DNA from: Vibrio rarus
GTDB lineage: Bacteria > Pseudomonadota > Gammaproteobacteria > Enterobacterales > Vibrionaceae
Length of the DNA stretch: 64,000 nucleotides
Direction: 5' to 3'
Assembly: GCF_024347075.1 (NCBI RefSeq)
Contig: NZ_AP024900.1
Coordinates: 1,984,001 to 2,048,000 of the forward strand
The notes under the pieces were generated by a model. It ran no database searches. It saw only the letters and a program-made list of their open reading frames with translations, and was not told the DNA's origin. This document shows, piece by piece, positions 9,076 through 20,599 of this stretch; the first letter of the stretch is position 1, and the number at the start of each line of letters is the position of its first letter. The position numbers and the translations under genes were made by a program.

Positions 9076-10290
9076 TTAAACATCCAATAGTAGACGTGCT
9101 GGATCTTCGAGTAACTCTTTGATGGTTACTAAGAAACCCACAGACTCACGACCATCAATCAAACGGTGATCATAAGAAAGAGCGAGATACATCATTGGTA
9201 GGATTTCAACCTTTCCATTTACCGCCATTGGGCGGTCTTGGATTTTATGCATGCCCAAAATTGCCGCTTGTGGCGGGTTGATAATAGGTGTCGACATCAA
9301 AGAGCCAAACACACCGCCATTAGTGATCGTAAAGTTGCCACCAATGAGTTCATCTACTGTTAGTTTTCCGTCACGACCTTTAATGGCCAGATCTTTTATG
9401 CCTTTTTCAATATCGGCAAAACCTAAAGTGTCGCAATCTTTCAGCACTGGGGTCACTAATCCGCGAGGGGTAGACACCGCCATACTGATGTCGAAATAGT
9501 TGTGATAAACGATATCTTCGCCATCAATAGATGCGTTCACTTCTGGGTAGCGCTTCAAGGCTTCGGTTACCGCTTTAACATAGAAAGACATGAAACCGAG
9601 ACGCGTATCGTGGCGTTTTTCAAAAGAGTCTTTGTATTGTGCACGAAGGTCCATAATTGGCTTCATGTTGACTTCGTTAAATGTGGTCAACATGGCAGTG
9701 CTGTTTTTCGCTTCCAGTAGGCGGTTTGCCACTGTCTTGCGCAAGCGCGTCATAGGTACGCGTTTTTGACTGCGAGCGGTTGCTGGGACTTCTGGCTCTG
9801 CAACGGGTGCGGATGCCACTGGCGCCGCTTTGCTGGCGTTCGCTAGGTATGAATCCACATCTTCACGAGTAATGCGACCACCCACACCTGTGCCTTTCAC
9901 ATCTGACGGGCTCAAGCTGTGTTCTGCAAGTAGACGACGTACTGCAGGGCTAAGGGCTTCATTGTTCTCTTCTGTGAGTACCGCCTTATGACGTTTATCA
10001 GGAGAGGCTTGGGTCTCTTCTGTGCTGTCCTTAGTGGGTTCACCGGCTACGGCACCCAGTTTTATCTTAGCTAGAAGCTGCTTCGCCAGTACTGTCGTGC
10101 CTTCTTCTTCTACGATTTCTTCAAGTACACCCGCTTCAGGTGCAGGAACTTCAAGGACAACTTTATCAGTTTCAATATCCACTAATACGTCATCACGCTC
10201 TACTCTGTCACCTGGCTTTTTATGCCAAGTTGCAACGGTAGCATCAGCAACTGATTCAGGTAAATCAGGAACCAGAATTTCAATTGTCAT
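9076..10290 (-). CDS. sucB: 2-oxoglutarate dehydrogenase E2 (dihydrolipoyl succinyltransferase)
   Basis: 404 residues. The lipoyl domain is at the N-terminus with modified lysine K43 in [13 protein letters not shown] peripheral subunit-binding domain follows near residues 115-150 ([13 protein letters not shown]), then an Ala/Pro linker. The C-terminal catalytic domain carries [11 protein letters not shown] with the active-site histidine. It transfers the succinyl group to CoA in the 2-oxoglutarate dehydrogenase complex. It lies 13 bp after sucA. Confidence 0.97.
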   Translation of the reverse strand: MTIEILVPDLPESVADATVATWHKKPGDRVERDDVLVDIETDKVVLEVPAPEAGVLEEIVEEEGTTVLAKQLLAKIKLGAVAGEPTKDSTEETQASPDKRHKAVLTEENNEALSPAVRRLLAEHSLSPSDVKGTGVGGRITREDVDSYLANASKAAPVASAPVAEPEVPATARSQKRVPMTRLRKTVANRLLEAKNSTAMLTTFNEVNMKPIMDLRAQYKDSFEKRHDTRLGFMSFYVKAVTEALKRYPEVNASIDGEDIVYHNYFDISMAVSTPRGLVTPVLKDCDTLGFADIEKGIKDLAIKGRDGKLTVDELIGGNFTITNGGVFGSLMSTPIINPPQAAILGMHKIQDRPMAVNGKVEILPMMYLALSYDHRLIDGRESVGFLVTIKELLEDPARLLLDV

Positions 10291-10303
10291 GTGTTGGGCT
10301 TCC

Positions 10304-13129
10304 TTATTCTTCTAGTTCTTTATCAATTGTAAGAGCGTCATCGATTAACGCTTTCTGTTGTTTTAAGTGAACAGACATATAACCCACCGCTGGCGACGCA
10401 GACGCTGGACGCCCTGCATAACTTAAGGTTGTGTTAAATGGCGTTGCAGCTCGGAAATTGTGCTGGCTTGAGTACCAAGCCCCTTGGTTTTGTGGCTCTT
10501 CTTGGCACCAAATATAATCGGTGACTTGAGGATAAATAGAGATAACCTCACGCAGATCCGTTAATGGGAATGGGTAGAGTTGCTCTATTCGAACAATGGC
10601 CACATCATCAATTTCACGCTTACGTCGCTCCTCCAGAAGGTCGTAATACACCTTACCTGAGCAGAATACCACTCGGCGAACTTTCGATGGCTCGATCTGG
10701 TCAACTTCTGGGATACAAGCTTGGAATGTTCCTTCGGCTAAATCTTCTAATGACGACACACATAAAGGGTGGCGTAACAAAGATTTAGGGGTCATAACAA
10801 TAAGCGGACGACGCATCGGACGCACCACTTGACGACGTAGCATGTGGTAAATCTGTGCTGGGGTCGATGGCACTACAACTTGCATATTTTGCTCAGCACA
10901 CAGCTGTAAATAACGCTCTAAACGTGCCGATGAGTGCTCAGGTCCCTGCCCTTCATAACCATGAGGCAGTAACAGGGTAATACCACAAAGACGATTCCAC
11001 TTTTGCTCACCCGATGAGATGAACTGATCGATCACCACCTGTGCACCGTTGGCAAAATCACCAAACTGCGCTTCCCAAATCGTTAAACCGCCGGGTTCGG
11101 CTGTGGTGTAACCGTATTCAAACGCCAGTACCGCTTCCTCGGATAATACCGAGTCAAACACTTGGAACGGCCCTTGTTTGTCATGGATATTGGCAAGAGG
11201 TACATACGTACTCGCATCACCTTGGTTATGCAAGACGGCGTGACGGTGGAAGAACGTCCCTCGACCCGAGTCCTGACCTGAGATACGAATACGTTTGCCG
11301 TCGTCGACTATCGTCGCGTAGGCCAGTGTTTCTGCCATGCCCCAGTCAATGGCTTTATCACCATCAACCATCCCTTGGCGATCGTTGTATAACTTATTAA
11401 CCCGACTTTGCAATTGGTGGCTGTCTGGGTAACTACAAATTTTATTACCCAACTCTTTAAGGCGGGTGAGATCATATTGACTGTCCCACTCCATATCCCA
11501 TTCATGGCCAATATAAGGAGACCAATCCACAGAATGAAGCGCCATCGGACGCCACTCTTTCACCACCACTTCACCATGGTCTAGAGCATCGCGATATTCA
11601 TTGACAAGTTGTGTTGCGGTATCAATTCCTATCTCATCACGCTCCATCATCACATCGGCGTATAGCTTACGTGGGGTTGGGTGTTTTTTGATTTTTTGAT
11701 ACATCAATGGCTGAGTTGCATTGGGCTCATCCGCTTCATTGTGTCCATGACGGCGGTAACACACCAAGTCAATGACAACATCACGCTTAAAGGTGTTACG
11801 GTAATCTAGGGCAATACGGGTAACAAAAGCCACCGCTTCAGGATCATCGGCATTCACATGGAAAATCGGTGCCTGTACCATCTTAGCGATATCAGTACAG
11901 TACATTGTCGAGCGAGTATCTCTCGGGTTGGAAGTGGTAAAACCAATTTGGTTATTGACCACAATGCGTACCGTACCACCCACTTGGAAACCGCGAGCTT
12001 GAGACATATTAAAGGTCTCTTGCACTACCCCTTGTCCAGCGATAGCTGAATCACCGTGAATGGTGATGGGTAATACTTTAGATCCACTCTTATCGTCCAA
12101 ACGGTCTTGCCTAGCGCGTACCGAACCAATAACAACAGGATTGACAATTTCTAGGTGCGACGGGTTAAACGCTAACGCTAAGTGCACATTACCACCAGGG
12201 GTGGCGAAATCGGCCGAGAAACCTTGGTGGTATTTCACATCACCGGTACCCCAAGTGTCATCATGCTTACCGGCAAATTCGTCAAATAAATCCTGAGGCT
12301 TTTTACCCAAGACATTGACCAGCATATTTAAACGACCACGGTGCGCCATGCCCACCACGACTTCGCGCATTCCACTACGACCTGCGTGACGAATCAGCTC
12401 TTTAGTCATAGGGATAAGGGCATCGCCCCCTTCTAGAGAGAAACGTTTTGCACCGGGAAACTTCGCACCAAGATAACGCTCAAGGCCTTCTGCCGCCGTC
12501 AGTTCATCTAAGTATCTAATTTTCTCTTCTAAAGAAAACTCAGGTTGGGATTGCACAGACTCAAGACGCTGCTGAATCCAACGTTTTTGCTCAGTGTTGG
12601 TCATATGCATATATTCTGCACCAACAGAGCCACAATAAGTTTTATTGAGAGCTTGATAGAGGTCTTTCAATTGCATGGTTTCTTGCGCAACAGCGAAAGA
12701 ACCAACATTGAATGATTCGGTGAGGTCATCTTCTGTGAGGTTATGGAACGCAGGGTCCAGTTCAGGTTGAACCGGACGTTCCCATAAACCTAAGGGATCT
12801 AGATTTGCCGCTTGATGGCCTCTAAATCTATAGGCATTAATAAGTTGCAGAACTCTTACTTGTTTTGCATCGACATCAGGATCACTTACTTGGACACTAT
12901 AATGCTTCGTCTCTTGTGCTAGTCGGCGAAAGTAGTCACGAACGCGCGTATGAGATTGCTCTCCTTGTTCTGACGCCTGCGCTGGCAGGTCATCAAAAAC
13001 GCGCTTCCATTCTTCACTCACCAAGTCTGGGTCACTTAGATAAAGTTCGTAGAGTTCTTCTACGTACGTTGCATTGGCGCCAGCCAAGTGTGAAGACTCG
13101 AGCCATGCCTTCATCACACTGTTATGCAT
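10304..13129 (-). CDS. sucA: 2-oxoglutarate dehydrogenase E1
   Basis: 941 residues of the thiamine diphosphate-dependent decarboxylase. The N-terminus ([20 protein letters not shown]) matches family SucA starts. The ThDP-binding region includes [11 protein letters not shown] and the [13 protein letters not shown] stretch. It lies between sdhB and sucB in the usual order, with a 121-bp gap after sdhB. Confidence 0.98.
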   Translation of the reverse strand: MHNSVMKAWLESSHLAGANATYVEELYELYLSDPDLVSEEWKRVFDDLPAQASEQGEQSHTRVRDYFRRLAQETKHYSVQVSDPDVDAKQVRVLQLINAYRFRGHQAANLDPLGLWERPVQPELDPAFHNLTEDDLTESFNVGSFAVAQETMQLKDLYQALNKTYCGSVGAEYMHMTNTEQKRWIQQRLESVQSQPEFSLEEKIRYLDELTAAEGLERYLGAKFPGAKRFSLEGGDALIPMTKELIRHAGRSGMREVVVGMAHRGRLNMLVNVLGKKPQDLFDEFAGKHDDTWGTGDVKYHQGFSADFATPGGNVHLALAFNPSHLEIVNPVVIGSVRARQDRLDDKSGSKVLPITIHGDSAIAGQGVVQETFNMSQARGFQVGGTVRIVVNNQIGFTTSNPRDTRSTMYCTDIAKMVQAPIFHVNADDPEAVAFVTRIALDYRNTFKRDVVIDLVCYRRHGHNEADEPNATQPLMYQKIKKHPTPRKLYADVMMERDEIGIDTATQLVNEYRDALDHGEVVVKEWRPMALHSVDWSPYIGHEWDMEWDSQYDLTRLKELGNKICSYPDSHQLQSRVNKLYNDRQGMVDGDKAIDWGMAETLAYATIVDDGKRIRISGQDSGRGTFFHRHAVLHNQGDASTYVPLANIHDKQGPFQVFDSVLSEEAVLAFEYGYTTAEPGGLTIWEAQFGDFANGAQVVIDQFISSGEQKWNRLCGITLLLPHGYEGQGPEHSSARLERYLQLCAEQNMQVVVPSTPAQIYHMLRRQVVRPMRRPLIVMTPKSLLRHPLCVSSLEDLAEGTFQACIPEVDQIEPSKVRRVVFCSGKVYYDLLEERRKREIDDVAIVRIEQLYPFPLTDLREVISIYPQVTDYIWCQEEPQNQGAWYSSQHNFRAATPFNTTLSYAGRPASASPAVGYMSVHLKQQKALIDDALTIDKELEE

Positions 13130-13250
13130 ATATTCCCTTAACCTGTAGATTAATACGTTTTTCGTCGGTCTTTGCCGAACTTTTGTCCAACTTTACGCTG
13201 GCTATGACAGGCTTAACAGTAAACTCCGAAAAGCCCGTAATTTCAATGAT

Positions 13251-13961
13251 CTAAACCGAACGATTGACTAACATTGTTTTAATATGGCCAATTGCTTTGG
13301 TTGGGTTTAACCCCTTAGGACATACACTGACACAGTTCATAATGCCATGACAACGGAAAACACTAAATGCATCGTCTAAACTGTTCAGTCTCTCATCAGT
13401 TGCGGTATCTCGGCTGTCAATAAGCCAGCGATAGGCAGCTAATAGCCCCGCAGGTCCGATGAATTTATCCGGATTCCACCAGAAAGAAGGACACGATGTG
13501 GTACAACACGCACACATAATGCACTCATATAAGCCATCAAGGTGTGCTCGCTCTTGTGGAGATTGTTGATGCTCTCTTGCCGGCGGTAATTCGCCATCAG
13601 AAATCAAAAATGGCTTCACTTTTGCATAGTTATCATAAAACTGAGTCATGTCGACAATCAAGTCTCGAACCACAGGTAAGCCTGGCAATGGACGAATAAT
13701 CAGCGAATCCCCTTTCAAAGCAGAAAGTGGCGTGATGCATGCCAGTCCGTTTTTACCATTCATGTTTAGGCCATCACTGCCGCACACGCCCTCACGACAA
13801 GAGCGGCGGAAAGCAAGAGACGGGTCTTGTTCTTTAAGCAAGATAAGTGCATCTAGCACCATCATGTCAGAGCCTTCTTCCACCTCTAGGGTGTACTGCT
13901 TCATGTAAGGCTTACTGTCTACATCTGGGTTATAGCGATAGACAGAGAAATTGAGGTTCAT
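13251..13961 (-). CDS. sdhB: succinate dehydrogenase iron-sulfur subunit
   Basis: 236 residues. Three cysteine clusters are visible: CREGVCGSDG for the 2Fe-2S centre, CIMCACCTTSCPS and CHGIMNCVSVCPKG for the 4Fe-4S and 3Fe-4S centres. It carries electrons from SdhA to the membrane quinone site. AAGGGAG precedes the ATG, and sdhA ends 11 bp upstream. Confidence 0.97.
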   Translation of the reverse strand: MNLNFSVYRYNPDVDSKPYMKQYTLEVEEGSDMMVLDALILLKEQDPSLAFRRSCREGVCGSDGLNMNGKNGLACITPLSALKGDSLIIRPLPGLPVVRDLIVDMTQFYDNYAKVKPFLISDGELPPAREHQQSPQERAHLDGLYECIMCACCTTSCPSFWWNPDKFIGPAGLLAAYRWLIDSRDTATDERLNSLDDAFSVFRCHGIMNCVSVCPKGLNPTKAIGHIKTMLVNRSV

Positions 13962-13972
13962 ATCTCGCTCCC

Positions 13973-15739
13973 TTAATAGGTTCTAGCTTTCGGTGGGAAA
14001 GCGTCACGGTGAACAGGTTCCATATTTACGCCACGCTTAGACATGGTTTCCGTCTCCGGGTTGTAGATTGAGTGACATAGCCACTGGGAATCATCACGGT
14101 CTGGATAGTCAAAGCGAGCATGTGCGCCACGGCTTTCTGTACGGTAGTTTGCTGCTACTGCGGTGGCTACCGCCGTTTCCATCAAGTTATCCAGCTCCAA
14201 ACATTCAATACGCTGTGTATTAAACTCGGTAGACTTATCACTTAAATGGGCATCTTGTAGACGCTCACGGATCTGTTTCAGCTCTTCTAAGCCGGTTGCC
14301 ATCGCTTCCCCTTCACGGAATACCGAGAAGCTGTTTTGCATACAGCTTTGCATGTCTTTACGAATTTGCGTTGGGTCTTCACCGCTAGTGCTGTTCTCCC
14401 AACGCATAGTGCGAGCAAGAGAAGCCTCTATATCCGATTCAGAAACAGGACGCGCTTCTGCTTGAGCAGCTAATGTTTCCCCAAGATGCAAACCGGTTGC
14501 TCGGCCAAAGACCACTAAGTCGAGTAGTGAGTTTCCGCCCAAGCGGTTGGCACCATGCACCGAAACCGAAGCGATTTCACCACAAGCAAATAGACCTTGC
14601 ACCTCAACATCGTGTCCATTGCTATCAAGCTTAATCGCTTGACCAGACACTTGAGTAGGCACCCCTCCCATCATGTAGTGACACGTTGGAATGACCGGAA
14701 TCGGCTCTTTCACTGGATCAACGTGGGCAAAGGTACGCGATAATTCACATATGCCCGGCAAACGCGACTCAAGTACATCTTTACCTAAGTGATCCATTTT
14801 CAGTTTAAGGTGAGGCCCCCAAGGACCATCACAACCGCGACCTTCACGAATTTCAATCATCATAGAACGAGCCACAACATCACGGCCAGCCAAGTCTTTG
14901 GCATTAGGGGCGTAACGCTCCATAAAGCGCTCACCATCTTTATTCAGAAGGTAGCCCCCCTCACCACGACACCCTTCCGTTACCAGTACACCTGCGCCTG
15001 CAATACCTGTTGGGTGGAACTGCCACATTTCCATATCTTGCATGGGGACACCTGCGCGCAGTGCCATGCCGACACCGTCACCGGTATTAATGTGCGCATT
15101 GGTTGTTGAGGAGTAGATACGACCTGCTCCCCCAGTGGCTAGGATGGTGGCCTTGGCTTTGAAGTAACACATCTCGCCAGTTTCCATGCAAATTGCCGTA
15201 CACCCCATCACCACGCCATCTTGGTTTTTCACCATATCAAGGGCGTACCACTCACTAAAAATGGTGGTGTTATATTTGATGTTTTGTTGATAAAGGGTAT
15301 GTAATAGAGCGTGACCTGTACGGTCAGCCGCAGCGGCAGTACGAGCGGCTTGCTCACCACCAAACTGTTTAGATTGACCGCCAAATGGGCGCTGATAAAT
15401 AGAGCCATCATCGAAACGAGAAAACGGCAACCCCATTTTTTCTAATTCAATCACGGATTCTGGACCGTTTTTACACATGTACTCGATGGCATCTTGGTCA
15501 CCAATATAATCGGACCCTTTTACCGTGTCGTACATGTGCCATTGCCAATCGTCTTTATGGGAGTTGCCTAGCGCGACTGTGATACCACCTTGCGCTGAAA
15601 CGGTATGTGAACGAGTAGGAAATACTTTTGATAACAATGCGCAAGTTAAACCTTGCTCAGAAATTTGCAGTGCGGCACGCATACCGGCACCACCAGCGCC
15701 AATCACTACAGCGTCAAATTCGCGAACTGGAATGGTCAT
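13973..15739 (-). CDS. sdhA: succinate dehydrogenase flavoprotein subunit
   Basis: 588 residues. FAD-binding [11 protein letters not shown] is at the N-terminus, and the covalent FAD histidine lies in [10 protein letters not shown]. Substrate-binding residues occur in [15 protein letters not shown] and the CHYMMGG region. It oxidises succinate to fumarate. It follows sdhD directly with no gap. Confidence 0.98.
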   Translation of the reverse strand: MTIPVREFDAVVIGAGGAGMRAALQISEQGLTCALLSKVFPTRSHTVSAQGGITVALGNSHKDDWQWHMYDTVKGSDYIGDQDAIEYMCKNGPESVIELEKMGLPFSRFDDGSIYQRPFGGQSKQFGGEQAARTAAAADRTGHALLHTLYQQNIKYNTTIFSEWYALDMVKNQDGVVMGCTAICMETGEMCYFKAKATILATGGAGRIYSSTTNAHINTGDGVGMALRAGVPMQDMEMWQFHPTGIAGAGVLVTEGCRGEGGYLLNKDGERFMERYAPNAKDLAGRDVVARSMMIEIREGRGCDGPWGPHLKLKMDHLGKDVLESRLPGICELSRTFAHVDPVKEPIPVIPTCHYMMGGVPTQVSGQAIKLDSNGHDVEVQGLFACGEIASVSVHGANRLGGNSLLDLVVFGRATGLHLGETLAAQAEARPVSESDIEASLARTMRWENSTSGEDPTQIRKDMQSCMQNSFSVFREGEAMATGLEELKQIRERLQDAHLSDKSTEFNTQRIECLELDNLMETAVATAVAANYRTESRGAHARFDYPDRDDSQWLCHSIYNPETETMSKRGVNMEPVHRDAFPPKARTY

Positions 15740-16087
15740 TTATGCCCCCCAAAGAACAAATAGGCCAGAGAAAAAATAACCAAATAGCACAGCAATAAGA
15801 AGTAATTGCAAGCTACCGCGCAACAGCGCCGGTTTAATGTAATCCGTTAATACTTGCCACAACCCAATCCATGCATGGATAAGAATGCACAGTAGAGCGA
15901 TCATGGTAAATATTTTGGTGAACAGTCCACCAAAGAAGTGAGTCCACTCCATATAACTCACATCACCTGCAAGCAGTAAAAATCCGCACAGATAAATAGT
16001 GTATAGAGTTAAGATAATGGCCGTAGCACGAACCAGCAAAAAGTCATGAACGCCGTTACGCCCAAATGAAGAAACGTGATTTACCAT
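15740..16087 (-). CDS. sdhD: succinate dehydrogenase membrane anchor SdhD
   Basis: 115 residues with three membrane segments. The heme/quinone region shows RATAIILTLYTIYLC and HAWIGLWQVLTDYIKP. It overlaps the sdhC stop by 7 bp. Confidence 0.94.
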   Translation of the reverse strand: MVNHVSSFGRNGVHDFLLVRATAIILTLYTIYLCGFLLLAGDVSYMEWTHFFGGLFTKIFTMIALLCILIHAWIGLWQVLTDYIKPALLRGSLQLLLIAVLFGYFFSGLFVLWGA

Positions 16088-16461
16088 ACGATGACTCCCG
16101 CAACAATGGCTAATACGCCCGTTACAATGAATGAGATCTGCGCGCTTTTCGCGCCACTCTCTAGCTCTTCAAAGTAACCTAAGTCTTGGCAAAGGTGTCG
16201 AATACCGCCCACGATATGATAGAAAAGTGCGCTGAGTATTCCCCATAGAATAAATTTAACGAAGAAACCATCCACATAACTGGCAGCTTCCATAAACCCT
16301 TTGGGAGATGATAGAGAAAGAGAAAGTAACCAAAGCAAAATACCTACAGCGACAAAGGTGATAACACCAGATACCCTGTGTAGGATCGAAGCAATGGCAG
16401 TAATTGGGAAATGAATCGTTTGCAGATCCAAATTGACAGGTCTAGTTTTTTTGTTGTCCAC
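16081..16461 (-). CDS. sdhC: succinate dehydrogenase cytochrome b556 subunit
   Basis: 126 residues with three membrane segments. The signature RPVNLDLQTIHFPITAIAS and HRVSG precede the first helix, and the heme ligand histidine lies in FYHIVGGIRHL. The start is GTG, with AAAGGAG about 13 nt upstream; no closer in-frame start is present. It is the first gene of the long sdh-suc operon. Confidence 0.94.
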   Translation of the reverse strand: MDNKKTRPVNLDLQTIHFPITAIASILHRVSGVITFVAVGILLWLLSLSLSSPKGFMEAASYVDGFFVKFILWGILSALFYHIVGGIRHLCQDLGYFEELESGAKSAQISFIVTGVLAIVAGVIVW

Positions 16462-16857
16462 AGTGTGCTCACTCAGCTCCTTTGAGCAGTTTAAATAGTA
16501 AACATCTAAGCTTTCTTAACAAAAACTCATCAAAGCTTACATTATTTAAGGTTACCCTTAATTATTTTGTTACTTTAATTGTTTATAACTTAATTTATTA
16601 ATAGGAAGTGAAGAACACCTCACATAGATAAATCAACGATATAGCAATCATTCACCGCCACTATACTTTTGTTAACATACAGATACAATCGCATTAACAA
16701 TTTTTGCTACATAGAACCACTTTTTGTCCATTTTGCGCATAAAAATCTAAACAAGTGCACACAAAAGGGTATATAAATTGACTTCTACACCGAACAGACG
16801 TAAAAGTTTGGTGCACCATTGAACCGAGATGGAAAATATATAACAAAGGAGAATGTT
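16462..16857. promoter_or_regulatory. sdhC-gltA divergent regulatory region
   Basis: This 396-bp AT-rich gap holds the promoters of sdhCDAB-sucABCD (minus) and gltA (plus). TTAACA occurs at 16672-16677 and again at 16694-16699, 22 bp apart, which fits the roughly 11-bp phasing of ArcA direct repeats (TGTTAA on the minus strand). ArcA repression of these genes is established in enterobacteria; the sites here are inferred. I could not assign a convincing -35/-10 pair for either gene. Confidence 0.45.
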
Positions 16858-18147
16858 ATGGCAGATAAGCAAGTGACTCTTACTATCGAGGGTCAAGAGC
16901 CCATTGAATTGCCGATTATGAAAGGAACAGACGGTCCAGATGTAATCGATGTTCGCACTTTGGGAAGCCAAGGGTACTTCACCTTTGACCCTGGTTTTCT
17001 TGCCACTGCTTCTTGCGAATCTCAAATTACTTACATTGATGGTGATGCGGGCATTCTATTGCACCGTGGCTACCCCATCGACGAATTAGCAAACAACGCT
17101 GATTATTTAGAGGTGTGTTATATCTTGCTCTACGGAGAAGCCCCAACACGCCAAGAATATGACCAGTTTAAGCAAATTGTTACTCGTCATACTATGGTTC
17201 ATGAGCAAATCGCCAGCTTTTTCCACGGCTTCCGCCGAGATGCTCACCCAATGGCTGTCATGTGTGGTGTGGTCGGTGCTTTGGCCGCTTTCTACCATGA
17301 CTCATTGGATATTAATAACGATAAACACCGCGAGATTGCGGCGTTTAGACTGTTATCAAAAATGCCAACACTAGCGGCCATGTGTTACAAATACACCATA
17401 GGCCAGCCTTTCATTTATCCACGTAATGACCTGACCTACGCTGAAAACTTCCTGCACATGATGTTTGCGAACCCGTGTGAAGAGTACGAAGTCAATCCTG
17501 TAGTGGCACGCGCTATGGATAAAATCTTTACCCTGCATGCGGATCATGAGCAAAATGCCTCAACGTCCACCGTGCGCCTTTCTGGTTCGTCTGGTGCTAA
17601 CCCATTTGCTTGTATTGCGGCGGGTATTGCCTCTCTTTGGGGACCTGCGCACGGCGGTGCAAACGAAGCTTGTCTGCATATGTTGGAAGAAATCGGCAGT
17701 GTCGATAACATTGAAGAGTATGTAGCTCGAGCCAAAGACAAGGATGACCCATTCCGCTTAATGGGTTTTGGTCACCGTGTTTACAAAAACTACGACCCAC
17801 GCGCCACTGTAATGCGTGAAGCGTGCCATGACGTACTTGACGAGCTTAATATCAACGATCCATTGCTTGATGTGGCTATGGAACTGGAACGCATTGCTTT
17901 GTCTGATGAGTACTTTGTTGAGAAGAAACTGTACCCGAATGTTGATTTCTACTCAGGTATTATTTTGAAAGCCATTGGCATTCCTGTTTCTATGTTTACC
18001 GTAATTTTTGCTATTTCTCGTACTGTAGGTTGGATTGCTCACTGGAGCGAAATGCACAACGATCCGCATAACCGTATCGGTCGTCCTCGCCAATTGTACA
18101 CTGGCGAAACTAAGCGTGAATTTAAGCCTCTTCACGAACGTGAATAA
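16858..18147 (+). CDS. gltA: citrate synthase
   Basis: 429 residues of the type II hexameric enzyme. Catalytic motifs include [27 protein letters not shown] and the aspartate region near NVDFYSG. The start at 16858 ([12 protein letters not shown]) is set by AAAGGAG 9 nt upstream; an upstream in-frame ATG at 16819 is not needed. It condenses acetyl-CoA with oxaloacetate. Confidence 0.97.
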   Translation: MADKQVTLTIEGQEPIELPIMKGTDGPDVIDVRTLGSQGYFTFDPGFLATASCESQITYIDGDAGILLHRGYPIDELANNADYLEVCYILLYGEAPTRQEYDQFKQIVTRHTMVHEQIASFFHGFRRDAHPMAVMCGVVGALAAFYHDSLDINNDKHREIAAFRLLSKMPTLAAMCYKYTIGQPFIYPRNDLTYAENFLHMMFANPCEEYEVNPVVARAMDKIFTLHADHEQNASTSTVRLSGSSGANPFACIAAGIASLWGPAHGGANEACLHMLEEIGSVDNIEEYVARAKDKDDPFRLMGFGHRVYKNYDPRATVMREACHDVLDELNINDPLLDVAMELERIALSDEYFVEKKLYPNVDFYSGIILKAIGIPVSMFTVIFAISRTVGWIAHWSEMHNDPHNRIGRPRQLYTGETKREFKPLHERE

Positions 18148-18168
18148 CGCCTAGTGTAGAGAGTCACA

Positions 18169-18200
18169 AAAAAGGCTTGAACCTAGGTTCAAGCCTTTTT
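18169..18200. terminator. bidirectional terminator between gltA and ybgI
   Basis: A perfect 32-bp palindrome: AAAAAGGCTTGAACCT and its reverse complement, with A and T runs at the two ends. It lies 21 bp after gltA and directly abuts the end of the convergent ybgI gene. Confidence 0.88.
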
Positions 18201-18959
18201 CTATACTGGGTTGTTAATATCCACAAAAGTCACATCTAATCCATGCTCTGCCGCAAGCCATTCCCCTAGCGCCTTAATTCCATAACGCTCAGTGGCATGA
18301 TGACCTGCGGAGAAATAATGGATATTTTGCTCACGAGCCACAAACGTGGTGCGTTCTGATATTTCCCCAGATATAAATGCATCCAATCCATGGTCTGCTG
18401 CAAGTTGAATGTAATCTTGACCGCCTCCTGTACACCAACCTACCGTTACAATTTTTTTGTCCTGTTGCTGCGGAGTAATGTGCAATGGCTCTCTTCGTAA
18501 CACAGTGCTAATACGCTGTGCAAACTCAGCCCCGCTGATCTCCTGCTGTAAACGGCCGTACATAGCCACAGATTGAGCGTGGCCTTCTAAGCCACCTTCG
18601 ACCTCAATATTCAGTAACTGCGCTAACTGAGCGTTATTACCTAGCTGTGGATGGATATCTAGTGGTAGGTGGTAACCGTATAAATTAATATCATTTTTGA
18701 TCAAGGTGCGTATACGACGTCCTTTCATGCCCACTATTGGTTGTGGTTCACCTTTCCAAAAATAACCATGATGCACTAAGATGGCATCGGCATTCAACGC
18801 TACCGCCTGATCAATTAACGCTTGAGACGCCGTAACACCAGTGACGATTTTTTGGATGGTTTTAGCCCCTTCGATTTGCAAACCATTGGGGGCATAATCT
18901 TTAATAAGCTGTGGTGATAGCTTGTCATTAAGGATGGTTTGCAGTGTTAAATTATCCAT
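18201..18959 (-). CDS. ybgI: Nif3-like dinuclear metal hydrolase (YbgI family)
   Basis: 252 residues, close to the 247 of E. coli YbgI. The N-terminal motif DYAPNGLQIEG, the histidine pair in AILVHHGYFWKG and the C-terminal SAGHHATERYG are the metal ligands of the Nif3/YqfO family. The start at 18959 (MDNLTLQTIL) has GGAATTA 6 nt upstream; the longer frame adds a nonconserved 26 residues. The biochemical role is not firmly known; the GTP cyclohydrolase label for this family is doubtful. Confidence 0.9.
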   Translation of the reverse strand: MDNLTLQTILNDKLSPQLIKDYAPNGLQIEGAKTIQKIVTGVTASQALIDQAVALNADAILVHHGYFWKGEPQPIVGMKGRRIRTLIKNDINLYGYHLPLDIHPQLGNNAQLAQLLNIEVEGGLEGHAQSVAMYGRLQQEISGAEFAQRISTVLRREPLHITPQQQDKKIVTVGWCTGGGQDYIQLAADHGLDAFISGEISERTTFVAREQNIHYFSAGHHATERYGIKALGEWLAAEHGLDVTFVDINNPV

Positions 18960-19065
18960 TTTTAATTCCAAATATTTGAAAGTAACGCATAAATAGAGCA
19001 AGTTAAACAAACAAAGTGCTGTTCGTCTATATTGCAACTCGTCTACATATCAGAGACTGTTACCT

Positions 19066-19839
19066 ATGCCCAATTATACTGTTGATGCTTCGATCCTAAA
19101 TCAATTTAGCCAGTGGATTGCCACAACCCCTCCGTTATTTCATGGGGATGAGGTGATTATGGACGGCAACACTTTTCCCCATAGCACACAACAAATGCCG
19201 AATTATCGGGGCAACTCCCGTCTCGGGTTTATTTATCAACACGTATGCGAGCAATTAATAGAGCAGCAAACGCATCTCTCTCTACAAGCCACTGAGTTGC
19301 AGTTAAACCATGAAAAACGCACCATTGGCGAGCTGGATTTTATCTTATTTAACCATGCCAACCATAGGTTAGAACACTGGGAAGTGGCGATTAAGTTCTA
19401 TTTATTACATGACAAACTATGGTATGGCCCTAATGCAAGTGATCGCTTAGATAAAAAACTTAACCATATGTTACACCGTCAATTGCAGCATAGTGCGAGT
19501 GATGTTTTTATCCAGCAATACCCACAATGGCAATACCTCTCCCCTCACTTGCTCATGCAAGGACGTCTGTATGTGAACCCTTTTGAAAGAGAGCCAATAC
19601 CGAGCCACTGCCAACATAAGCAGATTAACCAAAGTCAAATATCTGGCTATTGGTGCTATCGGCATCAGATGAAGCGTATTTCGGAAAAATTGTTCTTATT
19701 AGATAAGTCTGAATGGGCCATTGGTCTGCAATATAAACGCCCACCATTGACCGATACTGATGAACACATTTTGCATTGCCAAAGTGAATCTGGCCGCTTT
19801 TGGTTTATAGTGGGTGATCAGTGGCCCAATAATGGCTAG
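19066..19839 (+). CDS. DUF1853 family protein
   Basis: 257 residues. It matches the DUF1853 pattern: GELDFILFNH around residues 90-99 and HWEVAIKFYL shortly after. This D...ExxxK arrangement resembles a PD-(D/E)XK nuclease-type core, but function is unknown. It stands alone on the plus strand, divergent from ybgI. No membrane segment or signal peptide is visible. Confidence 0.75.
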   Translation: MPNYTVDASILNQFSQWIATTPPLFHGDEVIMDGNTFPHSTQQMPNYRGNSRLGFIYQHVCEQLIEQQTHLSLQATELQLNHEKRTIGELDFILFNHANHRLEHWEVAIKFYLLHDKLWYGPNASDRLDKKLNHMLHRQLQHSASDVFIQQYPQWQYLSPHLLMQGRLYVNPFEREPIPSHCQHKQINQSQISGYWCYRHQMKRISEKLFLLDKSEWAIGLQYKRPPLTDTDEHILHCQSESGRFWFIVGDQWPNNG

Positions 19840-20047
19840 TCAATAATTAAAACAGTGATTCCACTTTTCATTACCCAGCGAATGACTCTGCGATGATTTC
19901 ATTAAATAACAATAACTTAGATTAAGTCGCCACATATAGAACAACCCGGCTTTATCCCTTCATCAATAACTGCCTATTGAAGCCCATACAACAGAGGCAT
20001 ACAGTCGTGCCACATCACAATCATGATGAGTTTTTCTGGGAAAAAAT

Positions 20048-20161
20048 ATGGCTCAATTGATAGAAGCATTTACCGTTTTTGGATTAGTAATCTTCGCCCC
20101 TCTTATTATTGTTACCCTAGTACAACGTCTACAAGACATGCGTACTAGTCGCCAACAATAA
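20048..20161 (+). CDS. putative small single-span membrane protein
   Basis: A 37-codon ORF: an N-terminal MAQLIEAFTVFG, a hydrophobic stretch LVIFAPLIIVTLV, then a charged tail ending RTSRQQ. CTGGGAAAAAAT gives a Shine-Dalgarno-like GGGA about 8 nt before the ATG. It lies in an otherwise empty 490-bp gap between DUF1853 and the repeat at 20330. The one-span layout with a positive C-terminal side is that of many real small membrane proteins. I know no named homologue. Confidence 0.5.
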   Translation: MAQLIEAFTVFGLVIFAPLIIVTLVQRLQDMRTSRQQ

Positions 20162-20329
20162 ACAAGCACTATTACATTACTGCCAAGCAACGTTGTAAAT
20201 AACACTACCGTAGTCAATCACGGATCGGCCTAACTGGTTAAAATACTTGATAACCCCGTTGATATTTTGCATGTAGAGTTACTCTTAATCTAAAGTATTC
20301 GCCTTGTTCTCAAGTGTTTTTCCTAGGTT

Positions 20330-20491
20330 ATACCAATCACACTAAGTAAGTGATCAGAAATAGCGCAGGAAAAATGCTCGAAAACAAGGCAGAATTTTTC
20401 GATAAGTAGTTATTCTACAATCAAAAATTCTAACGCAGTTATCGAGTATTTTAACAAGCTAGAATGACCCGTTATTTAGTACTATTGGTAT
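20330..20491 (+). repeat. 162-bp hairpin intergenic repeat, copy A
   Basis: Perfect 8-bp terminal inverted repeats ATACCAAT (20330) and ATTGGTAT (to 20491), extended by ACTAA and TCA matches. Inside, AGAATTTTT (20391-20399) pairs with AAAAATTCT (20423-20431), and AAAATGCTCGA pairs imperfectly with TCGAGTATTTT, so the whole element can fold on itself. It is almost identical to copy D and close to copy B. There is no coding capacity, so it is a non-autonomous, MITE-like or structured repeat. Confidence 0.85.
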
Positions 20492-20509
20492 TACTGTGAT
20501 TGATATAAA

Positions 20510-20543
20510 AAATCCCCACCGTGCACACACACTGTGGGGATTT
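20510..20543. terminator. intrinsic terminator between repeat A and pgm
   Basis: AAATCCCCAC (20510-20519) pairs with GTGGGGATTT (20534-20543). T-rich sequence follows on the plus side and AAAAA precedes the stem, so it may act in both directions; pgm ends 57 bp away on the minus strand. Confidence 0.7.
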
Positions 20544-20599
20544 ATTTTTTTATTAATGACCCTAACAACCGCTAGTCATTAATCATGGTTTGCCTTGAA

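Noticed and set aside
9251..9499. Long antisense frames inside sucB, sucA, sdhA, feoB and other conserved genes
   Set aside because: They lie wholly within well-supported genes and show no recognisable motif or ribosome site.
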